From Axinella damicornis (lineage: Eukaryota > Porifera > Demospongiae > Axinellida > Axinellidae): a DNA stretch of 64,000 nucleotides. Shown in pieces: positions 15,237 to 27,900 of the stretch (positions are counted from its first letter, which is position 1; the number at the start of each line of letters is the position of its first letter). The position numbers were made by a program, and so were the translations under genes. A model generated the notes under the pieces. It did not search any database. It was not told the DNA's origin and saw only the letters and a list, made by a program, of their open reading frames with translations. The stretch covers positions 989,506-1,053,505 of the forward strand of contig OZ007515.1 in NCBI GenBank assembly GCA_963931865.1, written 5' to 3'.

Positions 15237-18200
15237 TCTATATCTGTGCCCAGGTTGTATTTGCTTTGGGACTTACTGCCTCCTCCGACCCGGACATACA
15301 ACATCATGGTTGGTCTCTGCCCACTTAATCTCCATTCAGCAATGTAATGTAACTCCCCCTCTCCCCCTTCTATCTTCCCCTCTTCCCACTGTTCCCATCT
15401 CCCCTCTTTCCCCCTCCCCTTGTTTCCCATCTCCACTGTTTTCCCTCCTCTTTCTCTCCCCTCCTCACTCCCTCTATCCCCGTCTCCCCTGCCCAGCCTC
15501 CTTCCACCTGAGGAGTAAACTCCCGGAGTTAGTGAGATCCTACTCAGGTAATGCAGCTCGCATGTAGTTGCTTAGCAACACCCAACAACAAGATACTGTC
15601 TAGTACACTGGTTTGCATCTGGCTAGCAGAGCGCCAACTGTGTGAGCCAATCAGTGGGCAGATTTCAAACTGTTCTGTGATTTCATTAACTGATATGGTT
15701 GGTGCTCTTATAACTGGCAAGAACGCTGAACGTTGCAGCATCACATGCACTCAATCTCCCACCTCAGACCTCAGCTCAGGGCTGGAGGGGGGACTGGGGG
15801 AGGTGGGGATCGATGTGCTACACATGCTACTGACGTACTTGCTCCAAGGGAGCGAGGAGGAAGTGGGTGTGTCCAATGAGAGCATTGATGCTTTTGTGCA
15901 AACACTCAGAAGAGGTAGGACAGCACACAGCTCTTTCAGACCAATGATGGGCGGTGAAGTCAACGTTAAGCATCCTTTGCTTTCTTCCCCCTTCCCTGCA
16001 CTCTCCTCTCCCTCCCTCCCTCCCTCCCTCCCTCCCTCCCTCCCTCCCTCCCTCCCTCCCTCCCTCCCTCCCTCCCTCCCTACCTCCCTCCCCTCCCTCC
16101 CTCCTTCTCTCCCTCTCTCCCTCCCTTCCCTCCCTCCCTCTCTTCACAGACTTTCCTCGTGGGAGAGTCCCGGTGGTCTTGGCCCCCTTGATCTACCGGG
16201 AGCAGGAGGACATCACTGAAGACAGGTACACAGCCACTCACATGTGCCAGTATGCACCATCACCGCTGATTCTCTGTGTGTTCACTGTAGGCTGATCCCG
16301 GTCTCTGTATCTCTTCCATCATCAGTTGTGAGTCCTTGTGATGCTACACAATACACTACATAGTCTCATTCCCATAGACCCTTTTCCAAGGGTATGGGAA
16401 TCAGACTATGCATTACGAGCCAAGCAATGCCACTCTTGCATGTAGTTCTCATCCCAATCCTTTACACATCACTGTCTTCTTGTAGCTGTACCTGGCAGAC
16501 ATCATGAAGGATATCGGTTACTCGGCAACAGCCTCGTAAGTTCTATACCTTAAAACTCCAAGCTGCTGGTCATCCGGCTGACGATCCGCATTAACTAGGC
16601 ATGGTACTGATAGGCCGTGCTATGAGATGCTTCCATCATGCACACAGAAAGCAAGATGTCCTGGAGATCTTGAAGGATTTTGGGAAGGCTCAGATTACTC
16701 CCAAGCAGGTGGCAAGAGTCTTAGGTGTGTACACCTGTACTGTGCACGCATGTCCATACGCACACACACACACATGCACTCCACACCGCACACGCTTGCA
16801 CATACCCATGCATGCACACATAGCACACCCACACATGCACAATACACACACATGCATGCACTTGCACACTCACACATACACGCACATGCACACTCACACA
16901 TGCACACAATGTACGGCGGTGCGCATGTGTTACTAGCCCCTCTCTGCTTGTGTGCAGGCATGATGGCGGCTACACTCGGTGGTTTACCAGAGGGAGTCCC
17001 TTTCCTGGTGAGTCCATCTCTTGAAGGGACTTCTACAACCTCATTTGATGATGAATGGAGAAATGAAAGTAATGCTGGATGGGTGGGGAGAGTTGGCATG
17101 CCATCAAAAAGCTTTTAAACCTACCATTCCTGATACTCAAGGTCAGGTATCCGGCAGTAGGGTTTAGTATTGTAAAACAAATTGGCAGAAACGGCACTCC
17201 TGTTCCATAGGGTGACTTTTTAATATTTATTTATTTTTATGTATACAAGAACAGAGTGGCTAACGAGGTAACCGGAAATAGCAACTTAATGCTAATACTA
17301 ACCAGTACCCCGGGACCGACGGCTTTACATCCCCTCCGAAGGATGCGCTGTGATTCGAGCCTGCCAAAAATGGAACAATGAACCACAATTGGTATTGGGA
17401 ATAGACTTGGAAGGTATTTGGGAATAGACTTGGAAGAGAACGTTGCACTAGGTATGGGTATGTGAATGAGATATGAAGCTGGGAATTGTGCCATTGTGGT
17501 CAGCATGAAACGAGCTTTCAAATGATGTCCTTAAATTGATTTTTGAGCTCAGTCACATTTTTGTCAAAAATCGCACTCGACCAAAGGCTATAATCCATGG
17601 TTTTTCATGATTTTGGGTCAAAATTCAACTGACAGCAAAACAGACATCATTGGAATGCTCCATTCATGCTGATCACAATGGTGCAAATCCCAGCTTCATA
17701 TCTCATTCCTAGCCCAAGATACCAGGCCTTCGACTTTTTGATCGCTTACAGTATTTTTGCAGATCAAAAACTGACTGGAGGTGTAGAAGGTAAGAAAGCC
17801 CTGGAACGCCCCCACGATGCCCTCCACCCACAGCAAGTGGCAGCTAGTGTAATCGTAGCAAACCGTTGATCTTTGCTGGCTTCACTGCATATCCTTGGTG
17901 TGCTGTTGCTCACCAGGAGTTGAGTGGGTGTGTGCGTGTGTGTATATGGTGTGTGTGTATGTGTAGGCATGTGTGTATGGATGACCGGATTGGTGGGAGG
18001 GACGTACCAGAGCTGGTCAATATCCTGCCCACCGAGTGCTTCCGTTTGGCATGAGGGACAATTTCTGGGAGATGGGGGAGTATGGTCCGTGTGCAGTTCA
18101 ACAAGTGAGTGTGTATGCATGCGATTGTGTGAGCATGCGAGTGCGTGTCTGTGTTCTCGTGCACGTGGGTAACAGGAAATACAGGTATGCTCACATGCCA

Positions 18201-21200
18201 AAACTGGAAACCATTTTCTACCACAGTTTGACATGTCAAAAAATTGGCAGAAACAGCACTCGCCCTGTTCTGTAGGGTGACTGATGTGCCATTTCTGCCA
18301 AAAATGAAACAATGAACCAACAGCACACACACACCCACACACATTCACACAGGGTGTGTCGGGAGAGGTGACGTCTCACGGTGCCGGTAAAGCGCCCACT
18401 ACGTGGGATTTAAAGAACTTTGTAGCAGCCGTACAGACCCTGGTAAGTACGAGTACCAGCTCTCAGTGGTGAGCACTAATTAGAGCAGCTTGCCAATTAG
18501 TCTGTTTGAGCAGTACACACTGTGGCTGTGTACCTACGCCTCTCTGTACCAGGTTCCAAACCTGCTTTGGCGGGATGTGATTCTGGAGCTGGACTACCCG
18601 GGCTTCTTCCTCCCCTCTCCCGAGGCCCTCAGCCTCATCATGGCTGTGTACCGGGTGACCTCCCGCGACCCCTTCCCGATGGAGTCCCTCTACCTTGGCT
18701 GGGAGTACCCCAAGGGACAGGTAGAGTTCTATGATGTAATGATGATGTAATGGTGATGTGATGGTGATGTAATGATGATGTAATCATGATGTGACAGTGA
18801 TGTGATGGTGATGTATTGGTGACCATAGTGATACTCTATATTCAATGTACATAATCTTATGTGTGTGGTGTGCTCTCAGCTGTCATGGTGCAAGCAGGCT
18901 CTGGCAGGATGTCCCGACTTCAGCTTTGCCCAGTTTCCTTACCGCTCTATGCATGTGGAAGACCTCAAGCTGAACATCACCAGTGAAGAGGCCAAGTCCT
19001 GGTGAGCATTTTGGACTTCGCCTGCATTCAGTAGCTCACCAAACAATAGATGGACTAATCTGTACCTACCCCTCCCCCATGCCCCTCCCCCCTCCCCCCT
19101 TCTCCCTCCCCCTCCCCCCTTCTCCCTCCCCCTCCCTCCTCCCTCCCCCCTCCCCCTCCCCCTCTCCCCTTCCCCTACCCCCTCTCCCCCCCCCCCCTCC
19201 ATCTCAGGCGATCTCTAAGTCTGATTCAAATGCTTCTGAATGTCAGTGAACAGGGCTACTACAGCGATGTGATGAGCATCCTCTTTGCGCCAATGAAACA
19301 GTGCCCTGAGTTACTCTTCCTTGGCATAATCTCTACCACAGTGAGTGGCATGCTCTGTAGCAAGAGTCATTCCTTTTGCTACCGATGTGTAGCTAACCTC
19401 ATGCCCAGACCAGCTTGCCTTGTGTCCAGTCCATCTGGCCCCATACCTAGCTCCAGTCCCAGTCAAGCTTGCGTCATACCCAGTCCATCTATCCCCATGC
19501 CAGTCCATCTAGCCTCATTCCCAGTACAGCGTGCCTCACCCCCAAGTCCATCTCTAGCCCCATGTCCAGTTCATTTCCAAGGCCTGGGTATGAATGTAAT
19601 TATGGATGTATTTGCCCTCTCCCACCTCCTCTCCCCTCTCCCCACTCCCCACCTCCTCTCCCTCTCCTCCTCCTCTCCTCCTCCTCTCCCTTCCCACCTC
19701 GTCTCCCTTCCCACCTCCTCTCCCTCCCCTCCTCCTCTCCCTCCCCCCACCTCCTCTCCCTCCCCTCCTCCTCTCCCTCCCCCCACCTCCTCCCGTCTAG
19801 CCTGTCTGGCATGTGGTTCAACAGGAGATCATAACTCAGCTGCTGCCCCTCTTCATCAACTCCCACCCCACGTTCTCCAGCGTCTTCCAATACGCATGGC
19901 GCGGGCAGGTGAGTAGGAAAAATGCTCTGACAATGGTACTACCACATTCCCCCAATTACTGTCAGAAATTATGTCATTCCTGTTTGCACTTATGTAATAG
20001 GTCATACTTCTTGAGACGGTACAAATTAGTGTGTTGTTATTCTGTTCTGTAGTTCTCAGGATACGGCTGTGTTCCATCTTTCCTTCCAGAACGTAGCCCC
20101 GCATGTGCAGAGCATGCTAATACAGGCCATGACAGAGTGGTACCTGCAGAATGACACGCCCGACTACACTCGCATGTCGAGGATCTTGGACGTTGCTCAA
20201 GACTTAAAGGTACAGTGTGTAGTTAGTGGGTGGGGGAGGGGGGAGGGAGGTAGGCTGTCTGTCCATCTGCTTCTCTATTGAATCCCTGTGTCTGTTGTCC
20301 TCAGGTACTGTCCATCATGTTGAATGTGAATCAATTCCCGTTTGTGATTGACCTGGCGTTCTGGGCGTCCCGCCGGGAGTTCCTCAAACTGGACAAGTGG
20401 GTCTCTGACAAGATTAAGGAACACCAGGTAGGTACAGTAGAATGTGTGTGTGGGTGTGTGCAAGGGGTGGTGTGCTGGAGTGCTTGTTTATATACTATGC
20501 AAATTTCCCCCCCTCCTCCTCCCCCTCATCTCCCTCGTCCTCTTCTCCCCTTCTCCCCACTCCTCTTCTTCCTCCTCCTCTCCCCTCCTCCTCCTCCTCC
20601 TCTCCCCTTCTCCCTCCTCCTCTTCCAGGAACCCTTTATCGCAGAATGCATTCAGTTCCTGGTCTCTCGGGCCCCTAAGCCACTCGTGCCAGGAGTGGAC
20701 CGCAATGAGCTGTCGCACGAGACCATCGCCACCATCCTAGCATGCCTGCAGCAGTTCTTAGGGTATGCACAGTGTACAAATCACTTTTGACAAAGTTTTT
20801 GGGAGATGATTCTTCTCCCCCCTCCCCCCTTCCCCCTCCCCCCTCCTCCCTCCCCCCATTTCTCCCCCCTCCCCCCATTTCTCTCTCTTTCACACACACA
20901 CACACGCACACACACGCACACACACAAGTGTACTGAAGCCAGAACTGGCTGAAAAGTTGCGCATGTTGATCAAGATCCATGGTCCCATAGCTCCTAAGCC
21001 ACGCCCCCTTCCCTCCCTCTCTGCTGCCCCTGGGGTCGGACTCCAGCCCATGACTGCCCCAACTGTACGTCCCTGGTGTGCAACTGTAACAGTGGCTGTG
21101 ATGAGAATATAGAGTTCAAAGTTCAGTGGATGTTTTGCTACCCCTTGTATCCTGTTCTCCTCCCCTCCCTTCCGGCCATCCTTTACTCCTTTCCATTCTC

Positions 21201-24200
21201 CCTCCCCTTCTCCCCCCTTCCCTCCCTCCTCCCTCTTCCCTCCCTCCTCCCTCTCTTCCCTCCCTCCCCTCCTCCCTCTCCTCCTCCTCTTCCCTCCCTC
21301 CTTCCCTCCCTCCCTCCCTCCCTCCCTCCCTCCCATATATATATATATATAAACATCTCCTTTTTTTTGCATGTGAGGGGTACATGCAAGGAGGCTTAGA
21401 GGTCAGCCATTGTCAAACCTGCTGAGCTATTGCATGGCACAAATAATGTAGGCTGTCTCTAAGGGCTAGGTTGAAAGTGGTAGAAATAATGTTATATACA
21501 ATGTAAAAGGTGGGTTTGATATACTATAAAATAAATATTATGCTTATGTCGAAGAGTTTCTGGTTGTCCAAATCCTGTGTGACCCGAGGATGGCCTTTCT
21601 ACTGACATCCTGCAGAAAGTTGTGTCTGATTTTCTGACTGCAGCTCTTGAGAATGGGAAACAGGCGTTTAAAGCCCTCAATGTTCAGAAAGCCTCGACTA
21701 TCCCTCCCTCCCTCCCTCCCTCCCTCCCTCCCTCCCTCCCTCCTCCCTCTTGCCCAGCTGGAGATGCCAGTGCTAGGTCTTGGTGGACTCCCCACTCCTC
21801 CTTTCAGCAGCTCGGGGCTGGGGGGACTTGCCCCCGGATCCCCTGGAAAGAACACCCTGGGCACTACCAGTTTTACAGGACTGCCCAGTACGGCTTCACA
21901 GCTCACAGGACAGGTACAAAGATGTGATTTGATTGAAATGTGTCCGGCATTAATCCTGATAATTTGAATGGTGTTAAGGTGTACACAAATATCCCGTGGC
22001 ACCACAAGGGTAGTATTGATGTTTGCCGCAGATTTTGATGAATCAGTTACTAGCACATCTCTCCCTAGGGGTTGTTTGGCAGTGGTGCGGACCCTCTGAG
22101 CCCCATGGCTACTACCCAGAAGCACCTGCAGAGCTTTCAACTCCAGGCACCTCTTCCTCGAGACACCAAGCATGGTGAGAATACAGTGTATTACGATCTC
22201 TGTCTTTTTGTTCATTGAGTAAGCCATTGGAGAAAGACTTCATATCTGGGAATTTTCCTCTCCTCCTCTTCTGTATATACCTCACCTCTCTTCCTCTCTT
22301 CCTCGTCCTCCTCCTTCACTTTCCCCTCCTGCACTCCTCCCCCTCCTCCCTCTCCTCCCCTCCCCCTCCCCCTCCACCTCCACCTCCCTCATCCTCCTCC
22401 TGCTCATCCCCCTTTCCCTCCTCTTCCACCTCCTCCTCCATCTCCACTCCTCCCCTCCTCCCCCTTCCCTCCCCCTCCACCTCCTCCCCCTTTCCCCTCC
22501 ACCTCCTCCACCACCACCTCCCTTATCCTCCTGCTCATCCCCTCCCCCTCCTCTTCCCCCTCCTCCTCCTCCTCCCCCTCCCCTCTCCATTCCTCCTCCA
22601 CCTCTTCCTCCACCACCGCCTCCCTCATCCTCCTCACAGCCATTGCCACTGACCCAGTGGTGTTTGGCCCAGAGCAAACATTCTCCAAGGATGTTGATGA
22701 CAAAGCCAATGCCTACTTCCAGGCCATCTACAACCGTGGTATGAGCGTCAATCGACTGCTTGACCTGCTGAAACAATTCAAGGATTCTACTGCCAAGAAG
22801 GATAGGGTGTGTAATGAGGTCTTCTGGGGCTGTTTAGGAGCTGTGTAGACGTAATGAACCGATCACCTCTGTAATGGTAGCTTACATGAGGGCATATTCT
22901 CCCCCCCTCCCCCCACACACACACTTCACGTTTTCCCCACCCCACACACACACCACACCACACGTACATACACGCACACGCATACACACACACACCACAC
23001 CACACAGGACCTGTTTGTATGCATGCTGCGGAATATGTTTGAAGAGTACAAGTTCTTTCCGCAGTTTCCGGAGAAGGAGCTACAGATTACTGGCCAACTG
23101 TTTGGAGGGATCATAGAACATGGCCTGGTCACGTGAGTTGGGGGGGGGGGGGGGGGGGGGGAGGAATCAGCCATGCACTGTGTGTTCCTGTGGAGGTGTA
23201 CAGCTGTGCACTGTGTGTTCCTGTGGAGGTGTACAGCTGTGCACTGTGTGTTCCTGTGGAGGTGTACAGCCGTGAACTGTGTGTTCCTGTGGAGGTGTAC
23301 AGCTGTGCACTGTGTGTTCCTGTGGAGGTGTACAGCTGTGCACTGTGTGTTCCTGTGGAGGTATACAGCTGTGCACTGTGTGTTCCTGTGGAGGTGTACA
23401 GCCGTGAACTGTGTGTTCCTGTGGAGGTGTACAGCTGTGCACTGTGTGTTCCTGTGGAGGTGTACAGCTGTGCACTGTGTGTTCCTGTGGAGGTGTACAG
23501 CTGTGCACTGTGTGTTCCTGTGGAGGTGTCCAGCTGTGCACTGTGTGTTCCTTGTTGTGGGTGTACAGCTGTGCACTGTGTGTTCCTCTACTGCGGGTGT
23601 ACCACCATGCCCGTGTGTTCCTCTACTGCGGGTGTACTGTGTGTTCCTCTACTTCTTGCAGGTACATGTCCCTGAGTCTGGCCCTGCGCTACGTGCTTGA
23701 CTCCCTGAAGAAACCACCCACCTCCAAGATGTATCTCTTTGGGATGGCTGCCCTGGACAAGTTCAAGAGCAGACTGAAAGACTTCTCCCAGTACTGTGCC
23801 AGCATCGCCTCCATACCCCACTTCCAGCAGTTCCCCATGCACTTAAAGCAGGTGTGGCAGCTCATAGGATAATGTAATGGTGACATCATAGGATGATATA
23901 ACGATGACATCATCTGATGCAGTATTATGTAACTGCAGCTGCTTACCGTAAGGGCTGTTGTAATAGTTGTCCCTGGTAGGCATGGTCTAACGGGCTTGTA
24001 CTCAAATATGACACGTACTGTACTCATTGCCTTCCCTCCTCCTCCAAGTGATTATTCCTCCCATAAAAATTTCCCCTTTGAGGCAACCATTTCTAGGTGG
24101 CTCCTATAACGGATATGAAGAGGAAATATATCCATGTGTGTGTACACACGATGAGTGCTTCACTGCACACACTCCTCCCTTCATGGATGAACCTTGCGGA

Positions 24201-24855
24201 AGAAGACCTGGTGTCCAGTGACTGCCTTCAGTCTACTGTCTCTGTTTTCTGTCTCGAAGAATGAAAAGAAATCTGATTACCTCTTTTTTAGAAAAAACTG
24301 TTTGTGCTGGAATGGTATTTTTTGGCTATGGTATTTGCTTAAAAGTCCACCTGCTGTCAACATAACAGAACTGCAAGTGCTCACGTTGTCCGCCGTTACA
24401 ACACCAATTTCTGAATTGGCTTCTTATTGTTGTACCCTGACCCAATCTTGGAATCTCTGGCCTGTATGCAACAGATGAAACCATGCTACAAGGGGAATAG
24501 CCTCATTCCCAGGCCACGTGGGAACGAGGCTACAAGGGAAAGTTATGAGAGGGGTCTTTCCTGTCCTCCCTCCCCCAGTATGTGCACTACGGGCAGCAGT
24601 CCATGGAGCCTCCCTCCGCCGTCTCTTCCGTCCCTCCCTTTGGAATCTCTGTGAGTCACTCACTGACTTATATGGTCGTGCTATTAGAGTCTGTGTACAT
24701 GTGTGTGCACATTAATGTGTGTCATTTGCAGTCACTCAACTGTTGCCCTTGGCTGTGAGATTCTAAGAGAGTATAGTGCTAGCTTACTATCCCTCACGCA
24801 CCATTCCCCTCCTCTCCTCTCCCCTTCCACCAATGCATGAACACACACTCACACA

Positions 24856-24924
<69 letters not shown>

Positions 24925-27900
24925 ACACACACTCATACACACCACACACTCACACACACGCACACAGGATCCTGGTACCCCATGCAGCACATTCCCAGGG
25001 TCAAGTGCATTTGGACTCCAGCCCACTCTCCCCACCCTCCCACCTCTCCCCACCTTCCCCACCCTCCCCACCTCCCTCCCTCCTCTCACTTCCATCAACA
25101 CCAACTCATCCTCCTTCCCCCGACCTGACAGCCGTACCAGGAGTCCTCTGTCTTCCCCGGTTACCTCACAGGACCAGCTCTCTCCCTCCCTCATGGGGCC
25201 AAACGGTGGAATACTGGGTGGTAAGCTCTCTCCCTCCCTCATGGGGCCAAATGGTGGAATACTGGGTGGTAAGCTCTCTCCCTCCCTCATGGGGCCAAAT
25301 CCTCCCTCCCTCATGGGATCAAACGGTGGAATACTGGGCGGTAAGCACTCTCCCTCCCTCATGGGGCCAAACGGTGGAATACTGGGTGGTAAGCTCTCTC
25401 CCTCCCTCATGGGGCCAAACGGTGGAATACTGGGCGGTAAGCACTCTCCCTCCCTCATGGGGCCAAACGGTGGAATACTGGGTGGTAAGCTCTCTCCCTC
25501 CCTCATGGGACCAAACGGTGGAATACTGGGTGGTAAGCACTCTCCCTCCCTCATGGGGCCAAACGGTGGAATACTGGGTGGTAAGCTCTCTCCCTCCCTC
25601 ATGGGGCCAAACGGTGGAATACTGGGTGGTAAGCACTCTCCCTCCCTCATGGGACCAAATGGTGGAATACTGGGCGGTAAGCACTCTCCCTCCCTCATGG
25701 GGCCAAACGGTGGAATACTGGGTGGTAAGCACTCTCCCTCCCTCATGGGGCCAAACGGTGGAATACTGGGTGGTAAGCTCTCTCCCTCCCTCATGGGGCC
25801 AAACGGTGGAATACTGGGTGGTAAGCTCTCTCCCTCCCTCATGGGGCCAAATGGTGGAATACTGGGCGGTAAGCACTCTCCCTCCCTCATGGGGCCAAAC
25901 GGTGGAATACTGGGTGGTAAGCTCTCTCCCTCCCTCATGGGACCAAACGGTGGAATACTGGGTGGTAAGCACTCTCCCTCCCTCATGGGGCCAAACGGTG
26001 GAATACTGGGTGGTAAGCACTCTCCCTCCCTCATGGGACCAAATGGTGGAATACTGGGCGGTAAGCACTCTCCCTCCCTCATGGGGCCAAACGGTGGAAT
26101 ACTGGGTGGTAAGCTCTCTCCCTCCCTCATGGGGCCAAACGGTGGAATACTGGGTGGTAAGCACTCTCCCTCCCTCATGGGGCCAAACGGTGGAATACTG
26201 GGTGGTAAGCACTCTCCCTGATCTGTGTAGCCTCGTTCCCAGGCCTCCGCCCAGACTTTATCTCGCAGCCGTGGAGAATTCTCCACGGCTGTGAGATAAA
26301 GTCTGGGCGGAGGCCTGGGAACGAGGCTAGATCTGTGTACGTGGTCCAGGTTTAATGGATCCCCGCATCCAGTCATGATTGATGTATGTCCCCCCACATT
26401 CCATGATTATAACTGATGTAGGTGCAACTCAAAGTGCATGGCTGGCTTCTGGGGTCATGATTGCCTCTAGAAAGAGTAAAGTAGATCTTTGGAGGATGAA
26501 CTGTATAGGCACCTCCGAGAGGATCTGCACATGGCTTATGTTTAACAAACACTTGTGTCCAACTATACCTGAAGTGGCTGTCTGGCAGACACTGTGCTTG
26601 CCTGGACATCAGTTAGCACCTGTAAGGCTACTTTGGCAATCTCATCCCAACTGTTTGTTTTGACCAGGAGATGATACACACAAAGCATGTCCTGAAGATG
26701 GCTACAGCAGCACGTCCCACTTACCAATTTGTTCCCTGCTAGGTCCTCCCTCGGGCAGTGGTGCGACTAAACCGCAACCTGGGAGTCCCCTTGCTGCACG
26801 GAGAGATGTAAGTGTCTGGCGCACCCATTCTTTGCTCTGTCATGCTGCGTGTACTGTCTGGTGCGTACACGGTTTGGGACGATCACTGTCCTTTGTTCAT
26901 GTGCTCTCGGAGGATGTAAGACAGCCTCGTCCTCCTCTCCCTGCATCCATTACTGCCTGCACTTCCTCACTGATACACATCTCACCCACTGTCCCACACA
27001 CACCCTCACCTTGACGTAGCCTCGACCTCATATCCCATGCACCCTCACTCACACACACCCTTGCACACACTCTCACACCCTCACTCACACACACCCTCAC
27101 TCACACACACCCTCACTCACACACCCTCACTCACACACACCCTTGAACATACCCACACACCCTCACTCACACACCCTCACTCACACACCCTCACTCACAC
27201 ACACCCTTGCACACACTCACCCTCACTCACACACCCTCACTCACACACACCCTTGCACACACTCACACCCTCACTCACACACACCCTCACTCACACACAC
27301 CCTTGCACACACTCACACCCTCACTCACACACACCCTCACTCACACACACCCTTGCACACACTCACCCTCACTCACACACACCCTTGCACACACTCACAC
27401 CCTCACTCACACACACCCTTGCACACACTCACACCCTCACTCACACACACCCTCACACACACACCCTTGCACACACTCACACCCTCACTCACACACACCC
27501 TCACTCACACACACCCTTGCACACACTCACACCCTCACTCACACACCCTTGAACATACCCACACACCCTCACATACCCTCACTCACACACCCTCACTCAC
27601 ACACACCCTCGCACACACCCTCACACACATACCTCACCAACAGCCTCCCTCCATCAACACGACCAACATTGACACACTGCTGGTAGCAGCCGACCAGCAG
27701 CAGGTAGAGAAATCCCAACCTCCCGAGGAGCTACAAGACAAGATCCATTTTCTCTTCAACAATCTCTCTTCCGCTAACCTCCAGGAGAAGGTAAGTGTAT
27801 GAAGGATGTTGAGGAGCTAGCGGAGTAGAGGGAGACAGGGAGTTAGATTTGCCTTTCTTGGTAGTACAGTGAGTAGCCCAACATGCACAGTGTCCGTATG

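Noticed and set aside
23133..23700. Repeat proteins of 150-215 residues over the 33-bp array
   Set aside because: Open on both strands in several frames, intronic, with no homology.
25178..26219. CRISPR-like array
   Set aside because: Units are contiguous with no unique spacers, and the setting is a spliced animal gene.
24787..26397. Minus-strand 536-codon and other-frame ORFs across the 48-bp array
   Set aside because: A 48-bp unit keeps any frame open. Only the plus-strand frame is continuous with CNOT1 exon 27.
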